Positions 1 through 6,717 of a DNA stretch of 14,460 bases are shown here, one piece after another. The stretch is taken from the NCBI GenBank assembly GCA_039714175.1, contig JBDLJV010000045.1:1-14460 (forward strand). Direction: 5' to 3'. The position numbers and the translations under genes are program-made. Within the stretch, counting starts at the first letter, position 1. Every line of letters starts with the position of its first letter. The notes under the pieces were generated by a model, which made no database searches, was not told where the DNA came from, and saw only the letters and a list, made by a program, of their open reading frames with translations. This stretch comes from B3-G11 sp039714175. GTDB lineage: Bacteria > Actinomycetota > Acidimicrobiia > Spongiisociales > UBA5794.

Positions 1-123
1 AGCACGGTTGAGAAGAGTGCCCTGGCCTTCCTCGTTGAAGGTGTTTCTTCGTACGGCATCGCTACGAACATCGTACGCCTGGCTCGCTTTCGGGACAAGA
101 GAGCACCGTGGCTCGAAGGATGA
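1..123 (+). CDS. C-terminal 40 residues of an unidentified protein (partial, 5' end outside window)
   Basis: The first reading frame is open from base 1 to a TGA at 121-123. Its 40 residues read like the end of a real protein: STVEKSALAFLVEGVSSYG, then a mixed hydrophobic/basic stretch (IATNIVRLARFRDKRAPW) and LEG. The hydrophobic segment followed by Arg/Lys residues would suit an amphipathic C-terminal helix. I do not recognise the family. It would be convergent to yebC, with the repeat-bearing spacer in between. In relatives, ruvC commonly follows yebC on the same strand, but no RuvC start appears here. The minus strand also has an open frame across this stretch, so the strand choice rests on protein-like composition only. 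Confidence 0.42.
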   Translation, partial: STVEKSALAFLVEGVSSYGIATNIVRLARFRDKRAPWLEG

Positions 124-211
124 TGATCGCGGAATCGTGCCCCACCGGGTTCGCAGGATCACGCTTCCCCCAATCGACCTGAAACCGCTGTTTGGTGGCC
201 TCTCAGCGATG

Positions 212-260
212 TCCTCCCCTGGTGGGAGGACGGGCGAGCTTGCGAGCCAGAAGGGGGATG
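212..260 (+). repeat. REP-like palindromic element, copy 1
   Basis: A short hairpin, TCCTCCC (212-218) and GGGAGGA (224-230) around a 5-base loop, is followed by CGG. A GCGAGC-TT-GCGAGC direct repeat (234-247) and a G-run ending GGGGGATG (253-260) come next. The same architecture occurs in opposite orientation at 299-352, which makes this one arm of an inverted pair. It lies in the spacer between two convergent genes, a usual home for REP/BIME-type elements. Whether it is dispersed through the genome cannot be seen from this window. Confidence 0.55.
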
Positions 261-273
261 CAGAAGGAGTTCG

Positions 274-300
274 GGTCTCAGGCATCAGGTCTCAGCATCA
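274..300 (+). repeat. short tandem duplication between the two REP-like elements
   Basis: GGTCTCAGGCATCA (274-287) is followed at once by GGTCTCAGCATCA (288-300), a near-perfect two-unit tandem repeat that differs by one base. It separates the two oppositely oriented REP-like copies. No function is visible. Confidence 0.5.
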
Positions 301-352
301 CCCCCCTGACTCGTCGCTTCGCTCCTCATCCGTCCCCCCATCAAAGGGGGAC
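299..352 (-). repeat. REP-like palindromic element, copy 2 (inverted)
   Basis: Read on the minus strand, this starts with a hairpin: GTCCCCC (complement of 346-352) and GGGGGAC (complement of 332-338) around a 7-base loop. GGATGAGGAGCGAAGCGACG follows, and the element ends in a G-run and TGATG. This is the same plan as copy 1 at 212-260: C-rich/G-rich hairpin, CGG, GCGA-repeated purine tract, G5-6 then RTG. The sequences are related but not identical. Confidence 0.55.
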
Positions 353-398
353 CTGCAGAGGGTGCGCTGGTTCGCAGTCCCCCCGGGGTGTAGGAGGT

Positions 399-1136
399 CT
401 ATTCGAGGGTTTCGAGGATGTCGTCGGGAATGTCGAAGTTGGCGAAGACCGCCTGGACATCGTCGAGATCCTCGAGTGCGTCGACAAGACGCAGCACTTT
501 CGGTGCCGACTGCTCAGTCAATGCGACCGACGTGGAGGGCAGGTACGTGACATCTCCCGAGTCGATCTGTACGCCCGCTCCTTCGAGCTCCGCCCTCACG
601 GTCTGGAGATCTGTCGGAGCACAGACGATCTCCCACTGGTCCCCCGCTTCGGTTATGTCCTCCGCTCCCCCTTCGAGGGCGGCCATCATCACGGTGTCCT
701 CGTCGCCCGTGGCGAGAATGTATCCCCTCTGTTCGAAGAGATAGCCGACAGAACCGGGTTCCCCGAGGTTTCCGCCGTTCTTGGAGAACGTCGACCGGAT
801 ATCGGACGCTGCCCGATTCCGATTGTCCGTGAGGATCTGCACGTAGAGCGCCACTCCCCCGGGTGCGTATCCCTCGTAGAAGGCTTCTATGTAGTCGACA
901 CCGTCAACGTCGCCGGCCCCACGGGCGACGGCGCGTTCGATGTTGTCCTTGGGAACCGAGTTGTCCTTGGCCTTCTGGATGGCGGTCGCAAGCGTCGGAT
1001 TCGAGTCGATGTCGGCACCGCCGGTGCGAGCCGCGGACTCGATGCCCTTGATCAGTTTTGCGAACAGCTTGCCCCGCTTGGCGTCCTGCCTTCCCTTGCG
1101 GTGCTTGATGTTCGCCCATTTCGAATGACCTGCCAT
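399..1136 (-). CDS. yebC: YebC/TACO1-family protein
   Basis: The 245-residue length is normal for this family (about 240-250). The N-terminus MAGHSKWANIKHRKGRQDAK is the family signature and is followed by the conserved DNPTLATAI-like and PKDNIERA segments (here SNPTLATAIQKAKDNSVPKD). A GAGGAG ribosome site lies just upstream of the ATG at 1136. YebC proteins were long annotated as transcriptional regulators. Work on bacterial and mitochondrial (TACO1) members supports a role at the ribosome, helping translation through proline-rich stretches. It is the last gene of the minus-strand pdx block, starting 9 bases after the pdxT stop, so co-transcription is likely. In many actinobacteria the ruvC-ruvA-ruvB genes follow; here an intergenic repeat region follows instead. 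Confidence 0.96.
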   Translation of the reverse strand: MAGHSKWANIKHRKGRQDAKRGKLFAKLIKGIESAARTGGADIDSNPTLATAIQKAKDNSVPKDNIERAVARGAGDVDGVDYIEAFYEGYAPGGVALYVQILTDNRNRAASDIRSTFSKNGGNLGEPGSVGYLFEQRGYILATGDEDTVMMAALEGGAEDITEAGDQWEIVCAPTDLQTVRAELEGAGVQIDSGDVTYLPSTSVALTEQSAPKVLRLVDALEDLDDVQAVFANFDIPDDILETLE

Positions 1137-1145
1137 GGGAACTCC

Positions 1146-1730
1146 TCACGACTCCTTTGTGAGTTCGACCAACATCTCATGCAATCGCGTGTCAGATGTC
1201 AACTCGGGGTGGAACGACGTGGCGAGGATACGACCCTGACGGACCAAAACAGGATGTGTCTCTCCCTGGGTATCCGTCACCTCCGCCAGCACCTCGACGT
1301 CGGACCCGATCTTGTCCATCCACGGCGCTCTGATGAACACCGCATGCATGGGTTCGTCGAGACCGACCACGTCCATGTCCGCCTCGAAGGAATCAACCTG
1401 TCGTCCGAAGGCGTTTCGGCGCACACGCGCATCGAGCACACCCAGCTGGGGCTGATTGCCTTCCACCGTCGAAGAGGACAGGAAGATCATCCCTGCACAG
1501 GTCCCGAGGACCGGCATTCCGTCTGCACAGCGTTCCCGTATGGGATCGATGAGTCCGTAAATGGATGCAAGCCGTCCGATCGTCGTCGATTCGCCACCCG
1601 GAATCACCAGTGCCTCGACCGTGTCGAGTTCCTCAGGAGTACGAACCTCGATCGATTCGACACCGATCGAGGAGAGCATTTCGGCGTGCTCGCGAAAGTC
1701 GCCCTGAAGCGCGAGAACGCCGATCCTCAT
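1146..1730 (-). CDS. pdxT: pyridoxal 5'-phosphate synthase glutaminase subunit PdxT
   Basis: This 194-residue class I glutamine amidotransferase of the SNO/PdxT family hydrolyses glutamine and channels ammonia to PdxS for de novo PLP synthesis. The oxyanion-strand motif PGGEST lies at about 44-49, the nucleophile Cys78 in LGTCAGM, and the triad partners His174 and Glu176 in SFHPEL. The N-terminus MRIGVLALQGDFREHA is typical. Its ATG overlaps the pdxS stop codon (ATGA, 4 bp), implying translational coupling, which suits a 1:1 (12+12) complex. yebC follows after 9 bases. Nothing essential is missing. Confidence 0.97.
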   Translation of the reverse strand: MRIGVLALQGDFREHAEMLSSIGVESIEVRTPEELDTVEALVIPGGESTTIGRLASIYGLIDPIRERCADGMPVLGTCAGMIFLSSSTVEGNQPQLGVLDARVRRNAFGRQVDSFEADMDVVGLDEPMHAVFIRAPWMDKIGSDVEVLAEVTDTQGETHPVLVRQGRILATSFHPELTSDTRLHEMLVELTKES

Positions 1731-2611
1731 GATCCGCGGTTCTGCATCATCTCAGCCGGTGGGAGTTCATCGATGTTGATGCCGACCATGGCTTCGCCGA
1801 GGTTTCGAGAAACCTTGCCGATCTTCTCGGGATCACGGTAGAACGTCGTTGCCTCCACGATGGCCCTGGCCCGTACGGAAGGCTCGCCTGACTTGAAGAC
1901 TCCGGATCCGACGAAGATGCCGTCGCATCCGAGTTGCATCATCAAAGCGGCATCGGCCGGAGTGGCGATGCCACCCGCTGCGAAGTTGACGACAGGGAGC
2001 TTGCCCGTCTGGGCTATCTCCTTGACGAGGTCATACGGTGCCCTGAGTTCCTTTGCGGCGTTCATGAGTTCGTCGGGACCCAGCGTCGTGAGCCAGGCAA
2101 TCTGCGTGTTCATCTTCCGCATGTGGCGTACGGCCTCGACGACGTCGCCGGTACCGGGTTCGCCCTTCGTTCGGATCATCGCTGCCCCTTCACCGATCCT
2201 CCGAAGCGCTTCTCCCAGATCCTTGGCTCCACAGACGAAAGGCACAGTGAACCCGTGCTTGTCGATGTGGTTCGTGTCGACCGGTGTGAGGACTTCGGAC
2301 TCGTCGATGTAGTCGACACCAAGCGACTCAAGCACCTGGGCTTCGACGAAGTGCCCGATTCGAGATTTCGCCATAACGGGAATCGATACCGCAGCAATGA
2401 TCTCTTCCGTGCGTGCAGGATCCGCCATGCGGGCGATACCGCCATGGGAACGGATGTCCGCGGGAACCCGCTCGAGCGACATTACGGCGCAAGCGCCTGC
2501 GTCTTCTGCGATCTTCGCCTGCTCGGCGTTCACGACGTCCATGATGACGCCGCCCTTGAGCATTTCTGCGAGGCCGCGTTTTACCTTGTCAGTTCCGACT
2601 TCCGGTGACAT
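1727..2611 (-). CDS. pdxS: pyridoxal 5'-phosphate synthase lyase subunit PdxS
   Basis: This 294-residue (beta/alpha)8-barrel protein of the SNZ/PdxS family combines ribose 5-phosphate, glyceraldehyde 3-phosphate and PdxT-derived ammonia into PLP. Visible family residues are Asp25 in VIMDVVNAEQA, Lys82 in AKSRIGH (Schiff-base lysine), Lys149 in RTKGEPGTG (second lysine) and the phosphate-binding FAAGGIATPADAALMMQLG and FVGSGVF segments near the C-terminal half. GAGGGATT precedes the ATG at a suitable distance. A 49-base gap separates it from the pimA-like gene upstream, so it could be in the same operon or have its own promoter. I see no convincing promoter in the gap. The stop overlaps the pdxT start. 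Confidence 0.98.
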   Translation of the reverse strand: MSPEVGTDKVKRGLAEMLKGGVIMDVVNAEQAKIAEDAGACAVMSLERVPADIRSHGGIARMADPARTEEIIAAVSIPVMAKSRIGHFVEAQVLESLGVDYIDESEVLTPVDTNHIDKHGFTVPFVCGAKDLGEALRRIGEGAAMIRTKGEPGTGDVVEAVRHMRKMNTQIAWLTTLGPDELMNAAKELRAPYDLVKEIAQTGKLPVVNFAAGGIATPADAALMMQLGCDGIFVGSGVFKSGEPSVRARAIVEATTFYRDPEKIGKVSRNLGEAMVGINIDELPPAEMMQNRGS

Positions 2612-2660
2612 TTGGAATCCCTCGTTGAGTAAGCCAATTCTACATGAGATAGAGGTACGT

Positions 2661-3704
2661 TCACGACCGATGACGGCTCACGGCATCCTGATACGCAGCG
2701 ATGTATTCAGCAGCAACGATGGAGCCGTCGAAGCGTGACACCGCGAGTCGAGCAGCACTCTGCTTGTCCGACAGCATCGAACGATCAGAAAGGACTCCGA
2801 CGATCGCTCCGGCCAAGGAAGTCGGGTCACCCGCACCGACCAGGAGGCCGGCGTCACCGAGAACGTTCACAAATGCAGGAATGGCGGAGGCCACGACGGC
2901 ACAACCCGATGCCATACCTTCGGCAATCACGATGCCAAAGGACTCGCCTCCGAGGTTCGGGGCACAATAGACCTCGGCTGCACCGAGCTCCCGAATCTTG
3001 ACATCCTCAGACACCCTCCCCAGGAATTGGACACCCGGTGGGGCATCGTCTCTATCCGCGCCAACGATGTGCAGTTCTGCGTCCGGGAACGCTTCGCTGA
3101 CGGTCGGCCACGCATCCAGGAGGACCTGAAGTCCCTTTCGCTCGTCGTCACGTCCGAGGAACACAACACGATTGCGTACCTTCGGCACCCTCCCGTAATC
3201 GGCGATGTCGATCCCGTTGGGGATGATCCTTGCCCGGGCGAATGGCGTGATGGCTGAACTGGACACTTCGCTCACCGTGGTGATCACGTCGAGCCGCCGC
3301 ACGGCTCGACGCCACACCGGTGACCCGATGCGGTAGCCGCGCCTCGCCCACGTTGGAGGGTCGGCGTGGAACGTGCCGACAGTTGGGAGATCCTTGATGG
3401 ATGTCGCCGCAGCTGAAACGATCGGCATCAGGGGTTCGTGAACGTGGACCACGTCCGCGTCGGCCACGGCCTCCCTCAATCGGCGGCCCACTCGCGGATT
3501 GAGGATGATGGGCGTTGTCGCCCGGTTGGCGGTGACACGGGTTGTCCGTCCAAGCAGAACCGAGCCCTCGGGTCCCTGTTCTCCCGGACCAACGAGCACC
3601 ACCTCGTGGCCGGCTTCCGAGAGCCATCGCGTGAGCCGGATTGCCTGGTCCTGAACGCCTCCATGATGCCCGAGGTCATACGGGCAGACCATCGCAATCT
3701 TCAT
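2661..3704 (-). CDS. pimA: GT4 glycosyltransferase, probable phosphatidylinositol alpha-mannosyltransferase (PimA-like)
   Basis: This 347-residue GT-B fold retaining glycosyltransferase would transfer mannose from GDP-mannose to phosphatidylinositol on the inner face of the membrane. The N-terminal MKIAMVCPYDLGHHGGVQDQ is the PimA acceptor-side loop. His113 in VGTFHAD corresponds to the catalytic-site histidine. Arg185 and Lys190 in FLGRDDERKGL bind the donor phosphates. Glu254 and Glu262 in ESFGIVIAE form the EX7E motif. It is slightly shorter than mycobacterial PimA (about 378 aa), mostly at the C-terminus. The ATG overlaps the patA stop (ATGA), and the next gene upstream of patA is pgsA, which supports the PIM assignment over a generic GT4 role. 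Acceptor specificity is inferred from context. Confidence 0.86.
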   Translation of the reverse strand: MKIAMVCPYDLGHHGGVQDQAIRLTRWLSEAGHEVVLVGPGEQGPEGSVLLGRTTRVTANRATTPIILNPRVGRRLREAVADADVVHVHEPLMPIVSAAATSIKDLPTVGTFHADPPTWARRGYRIGSPVWRRAVRRLDVITTVSEVSSSAITPFARARIIPNGIDIADYGRVPKVRNRVVFLGRDDERKGLQVLLDAWPTVSEAFPDAELHIVGADRDDAPPGVQFLGRVSEDVKIRELGAAEVYCAPNLGGESFGIVIAEGMASGCAVVASAIPAFVNVLGDAGLLVGAGDPTSLAGAIVGVLSDRSMLSDKQSAARLAVSRFDGSIVAAEYIAAYQDAVSRHRS

Positions 3705-4624
3705 GTGTCGGTCCCTTCCCCGAGTTCGCGGTCAGACGGCCAATTCGGTTGGAACAGGTGCCACTGCGACGGTTGTTTACGAATTTGCGCTTCCAACGCG
3801 GCAGCCACGAGTTGGGACCCGAGGCGAATCCTCTCGGCACGAGTGTCTGCCGGAGGGATCTCGATGGTCTCGCCAACTTCAATGCGATATCCAGCACCGT
3901 CCTTGAAATACACCGCGACAGGAATCAGAGCGGAGTCGGTCAACTCAGCCAGTGCGGTGGGTCCGGCTGGGACTGTTGTCTGCTCCCCGAAGAACTCCAC
4001 CGGGATACCTTTGCCTGTGACATCCCGATCCGCGAGGAGCGCAAGTGCACCGCCCTCTCTCAATCTGCGCACCATCTTCGAGCGTCTGGCAGGATCAGAT
4101 GTCAGGACGATATCGATACCGAACTCGGCACGAACGTCGAAGAACCAGTCCGTGATCTTCTGATTCGACAGATGCTCAGCCACCGCCATCAGGTCGAGAC
4201 CGAGGTCTCGAGCGATCAATCCCGCAATCTCCCAGTTACCGACATGGGGCACGGCAAAGACAATCCCGCGATCAGCGGCCTGCGCCTTGAGCACCGGATC
4301 GAAATTGATTCGATCCACACTGTCGATGATGCGGCGGGAGTGTCGCGGCCTGAACCAGAACGTCTCCGCCCAGTATCGACCGTACGACCGGTACATCTCG
4401 TCGACGGCCGCATCCAGGTCTTCAGCGCTGGTCAACGGTTCCAACGCTCGACGCATGTGGCTCGTCAAGAGGCGTCTCTTCTCCCCGGCTCGACGCGATG
4501 CAATGCCACCGGCCCACAGCCCGAGATTGCGTACGAGGGTCTCAGGGAACAGTCCGAAGATGAACGCGACGAACCGGAAAGGAAGATACGTGAGCCAATC
4601 CTTCACGCTTCGAGCTGCTGCCAT
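3701..4624 (-). CDS. patA: phosphatidylinositol mannoside acyltransferase-like (LpxL/HtrB superfamily)
   Basis: The 307 residues from ATG 4624 compare with about 316 for mycobacterial PatA. It would acylate the mannose of PIM1/PIM2 using acyl-CoA or acyl-ACP, peripherally on the cytoplasmic membrane. A hydrophobic N-terminal helix lies near residues 9-27. The acyltransferase motif HX4E is His127-VGNW-Glu132 in VPHVGNWEIAG, and further superfamily segments are LLADRDVTGKGIPVEFFGE (about 196-214) and QWHLFQPNW (287-295). The frame is open further upstream, but that part has no membrane-protein character and lies inside pgsA. Two starts are plausible: ATG 4624 (22-bp overlap with pgsA) or GTG 4606 (GTGA overlap of 4 bp, the pattern used by its neighbours). 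Neither has a strong ribosome site. The stop overlaps the pimA start. Confidence 0.86.
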   Translation of the reverse strand: MAAARSVKDWLTYLPFRFVAFIFGLFPETLVRNLGLWAGGIASRRAGEKRRLLTSHMRRALEPLTSAEDLDAAVDEMYRSYGRYWAETFWFRPRHSRRIIDSVDRINFDPVLKAQAADRGIVFAVPHVGNWEIAGLIARDLGLDLMAVAEHLSNQKITDWFFDVRAEFGIDIVLTSDPARRSKMVRRLREGGALALLADRDVTGKGIPVEFFGEQTTVPAGPTALAELTDSALIPVAVYFKDGAGYRIEVGETIEIPPADTRAERIRLGSQLVAAALEAQIRKQPSQWHLFQPNWPSDRELGEGTDT

Positions 4625-5190
4625 GTTTTGCGAATCCGCTGGGCAACCGTCAAGCCGGTCAGCACGACGAAGACCCAGAGCAGGGCTTCCATGATCTCCA
4701 GACCAAGACCAACGGCAATCATTCCGAGAAGGATCAGGATCATTCGCTCGGCTCTCCCCATCCATCCCCCGCGTCCCTCAAGACCCAGCACCTCTGCCTT
4801 CGATCGGACATAGGGGACCAACAGCGAGAATGCCAGGGCGACAATGCACAGGACGAGGAGGCGCGGCTCGTCGCGGAGGTACACAGACACTCCGACCCAC
4901 ACAGCTATCTCGCCGAACCGGTCCGACATCGTGTCGAGGAAGGCACCCCTGTCCGAGGCCGTACCGAGCCTTCGTGCAAGTGGACCGTCGAGCGCGTCGA
5001 GCACAACACCAACGCCGGACACGAATCCACCCCAGAACAAGTAGCCCGTCGCGATGGTGACGGCTCCCATGATGGTCACGGCAAGGCCGACGATCGTCAC
5101 GATCGCAGGAGTCACGCCAATCTTGGCGAGTCCTGCGGCGATCGGTTCAAGGATGGGTGCGGCTTTCTTGCGCCCCTTGACATCAAGCAT
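4603..5190 (-). CDS. pgsA: CDP-alcohol phosphatidyltransferase, probable phosphatidylinositol(-phosphate) synthase
   Basis: This 195-residue integral membrane enzyme condenses CDP-diacylglycerol with inositol phosphate or a related alcohol. The complete family signature D-x2-DG-x2-AR-x8-G-x3-D-x3-D is visible: Asp65, Asp68-Gly69, Ala72-Arg73, Gly82, Asp86, Asp90. These residues hold the two catalytic metals. About six hydrophobic helices are spread over residues 28-185. The frame runs 11 codons further upstream, but ATG 5190 is preceded by a perfect GGAGGAG, and the sequence after it begins with the typical amphipathic N-terminus. It heads the pgsA-patA-pimA cluster, which is why I favour an inositol acceptor over glycerol phosphate. 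The motif alone does not decide this. It is divergent from gltA. Confidence 0.86.
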   Translation of the reverse strand: MLDVKGRKKAAPILEPIAAGLAKIGVTPAIVTIVGLAVTIMGAVTIATGYLFWGGFVSGVGVVLDALDGPLARRLGTASDRGAFLDTMSDRFGEIAVWVGVSVYLRDEPRLLVLCIVALAFSLLVPYVRSKAEVLGLEGRGGWMGRAERMILILLGMIAVGLGLEIMEALLWVFVVLTGLTVAQRIRKTWQQLEA

Positions 5191-5211
5191 TGCGGTCTCC
5201 TCCGAACCGCA
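5191..5211 (-). promoter_or_regulatory. small inverted repeat around the pgsA ribosome binding site
   Basis: TGCGGT (5191-5196) and ACCGCA (5206-5211) are perfect inverted repeats. They flank a 9-base loop that contains the GGAGGAG Shine-Dalgarno sequence of pgsA on the minus strand, and the hairpin abuts the ATG directly. In the mRNA the Shine-Dalgarno bases would sit in the loop of a 6-bp stem. That could present or mask the site, or be chance. Confidence 0.4.
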
Positions 5212-5246
5212 AAGGTACCACACGTTTCGACAGTTCCACCGACCGC

Positions 5247-5252
5247 TACACT
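5247..5252 (+). promoter_or_regulatory. candidate -10 element for gltA
   Basis: TACACT fits the actinobacterial TAnnnT -10 pattern and lies about 76 bases upstream of the gltA ATG, in the 138-bp divergent spacer with pgsA. No good -35 box sits at standard spacing. The nearest is a TTCGAC-like hexamer with a short 15-base spacer. This is a weak call. Confidence 0.25.
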
Positions 5253-5328
5253 TCGATCATTCCTGGAGCGCTCGGGCCGTTCCGCGCCCGCGTGCTCCTT
5301 GCCTCGGACACGAAAGGGTCAGAACGAA

Positions 5329-6624
5329 ATGAGTGAACACACCGCAAAACTCGACATCGTAGGCGGTCCCTACGAAGCCGATCTCCTGCAGCCTTCTGTC
5401 GGAAACCAAGGTTTCGACATCCGCAAGCTCAGGCCTCAAACGGGTCAAGTGACGTTTGACCCCGGCTTCGCCAATACCGCCATATCGAAGTCGTCGATCA
5501 CGTACATCGACGGTGCAGCCGGCGTGTTGCGTCACCGCGGTTATGCCATCGAGGACGTAGCGATGAACTCCTCGTTCCTCGAGGTCGCGTATCTCCTGTT
5601 GTACGGAAAGCTGCCGAACGCCGCGGAACTCGCGACCTGGGAGAGCGACGTTTCTCAGCACACGATGCTGAACGAGGAGATGCGTTCCTTCTTCGATGCG
5701 TTCCCGAGAAGAGCGCATCCGATGGCAGTACTGGCATCATCCACCTACGCGATCTCGACGTTCTATGACGTCTACCGACGTCCCACTCGCAAGCAGGAGA
5801 TTGACTCGGGAGCTCGAACGCTCCTGGCGAAGCTGCCAACCGTCGCCGCATGGGCCTACAAGAAGTCGATCGGCGAGCCATACGTCTACCCGAACAACGA
5901 CTATGACTACGTCGAGAACTTCCTCCACATGATGTTCTCCCGACCGACCGAGGACACTCGGATCGATCCGGCGATCGTCAAGGCACTCAACGTGCTGTTG
6001 ATCCTCCACGCTGACCATGAGATGAACTGCTCGACAGCAACGGTGCGATCCGTCGGATCCTCCCGTGCGAACATGTTCGCCAGCGTCGCCGCAGGTATGG
6101 GTGCGCTTTGGGGTCCGCTCCACGGTGGCGCAAACCAGGCCGTCATCGAGATGCTTCAGGCCATTCACGACGATCCCGACGCAACGATTCCGAGCACTCT
6201 TGAACGTGCGAAGGATCGCAACGACGAGTTCAGGCTGATGGGCTTCGGACACCGTGTGTACACGAACTACGACCCTCGTGCGAAGGTCCTCGGATCGTTC
6301 GCACAGGACGTGCTCGCCCGCATGGATGTCTCCGATCCGCTTCTTGAGATCGCCCAGGAACTCGAAGCGGCGGCCCTTGAAGACGACTTCTTCGCCGAGC
6401 GCAAGCTCTTCCCGAACGTTGACTTCTACTCCGGCATCATCTTCCGTGCACTCGGCTTCCCGCAGCGCATGTTCACGGTGCTGTTCGCCATCGGACGACT
6501 CCCCGGGTGGATCGCTCACTGGATCGAGATGAACAACGATCCAGATACGCGCATCATGCGTCCCCGTCAGCTCTACGTTGGCGAATGCGCCCGCCCATTC
6601 GTTCCGATCGACGAACGGGAGTAA
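5329..6624 (+). CDS. gltA: citrate synthase (type II, hexameric class)
   Basis: The 431 residues are close to the E. coli enzyme (427). It condenses acetyl-CoA and oxaloacetate to citrate, the entry step of the TCA cycle. An N-terminal beta-rich domain (about 1-70, with TFDPGFANTAISKSSITYID) is typical of the hexameric GltA class. Active-site residues are visible: His265 in GPLHGGANQAV, His308 in FGHRVYTNYDPR and Asp365 in NVDFYSGI. The LHADHEMNCSTATVR segment (227-240) is also conserved. I chose ATG 5329 over in-frame TTG 5299 because the sequence from 5329 matches the usual N-terminus and AAAGGG lies about 10 bases upstream. It stands alone on this strand, and a strong terminator follows 32 bases after the stop. 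Confidence 0.98.
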   Translation: MSEHTAKLDIVGGPYEADLLQPSVGNQGFDIRKLRPQTGQVTFDPGFANTAISKSSITYIDGAAGVLRHRGYAIEDVAMNSSFLEVAYLLLYGKLPNAAELATWESDVSQHTMLNEEMRSFFDAFPRRAHPMAVLASSTYAISTFYDVYRRPTRKQEIDSGARTLLAKLPTVAAWAYKKSIGEPYVYPNNDYDYVENFLHMMFSRPTEDTRIDPAIVKALNVLLILHADHEMNCSTATVRSVGSSRANMFASVAAGMGALWGPLHGGANQAVIEMLQAIHDDPDATIPSTLERAKDRNDEFRLMGFGHRVYTNYDPRAKVLGSFAQDVLARMDVSDPLLEIAQELEAAALEDDFFAERKLFPNVDFYSGIIFRALGFPQRMFTVLFAIGRLPGWIAHWIEMNNDPDTRIMRPRQLYVGECARPFVPIDERE

Positions 6625-6626
6625 CG

Positions 6627-6653
6627 GAACAGAGCAAAGAACAGAGAACAGAG
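6627..6653 (+). repeat. three copies of GAACAGAG after gltA
   Basis: GAACAGAG occurs at 6627-6634, 6639-6646 and 6646-6653, immediately before the terminator stem. Read on the minus strand this is a pyrimidine-rich tract with several T-runs lying just beyond the hairpin. It could therefore act as the tail of the same terminator for transcripts coming from the exporter genes. Confidence 0.5.
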
Positions 6654-6656
6654 ACA

Positions 6657-6694
6657 GGGACCGTCCGCCTTCGTGGCGGACGGTCCCTCTTTTG
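6657..6694 (+). terminator. strong intrinsic terminator of gltA, possibly bidirectional
   Basis: A perfect 13-bp stem, GGGACCGTCCGCC (6657-6669) and GGCGGACGGTCCC (6675-6687), encloses a TTCGT loop and is followed by TCTTTTG. It sits between gltA and the convergent small membrane-protein gene. The minus-strand side is followed by a pyrimidine-rich tract, so it may stop transcription from both sides. Confidence 0.92.
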
Positions 6695-6717
6695 TCCATG
6701 ACCCAGCCGTCAGCCCT

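Noticed and set aside
210..352. CRISPR-like array
   Set aside because: There are only two related units, in opposite orientation, with no regular spacers and no cas genes nearby.
192..1841. 549-codon plus-strand open frame across yebC, pdxT and the end of pdxS
   Set aside because: It is antisense to three unmistakable genes, has low-complexity, Arg/His-rich composition and no domain. Long antisense frames are expected in GC-rich coding DNA.
4625..4765. 47-residue N-terminal extension of the PatA-like protein
   Set aside because: It lies wholly inside pgsA, is Arg/Asp/Ser-rich and has no match to the family's N-terminus.
3641..4813. 390-codon plus-strand open frame opposite patA and pgsA
   Set aside because: It is a shadow of two well-supported minus-strand membrane-lipid genes, with no recognisable motif or ribosome site.
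5737..6699. 320-codon minus-strand open frame opposite gltA
   Set aside because: It runs through the gltA terminator hairpin and lies antisense to a fully conserved citrate synthase.
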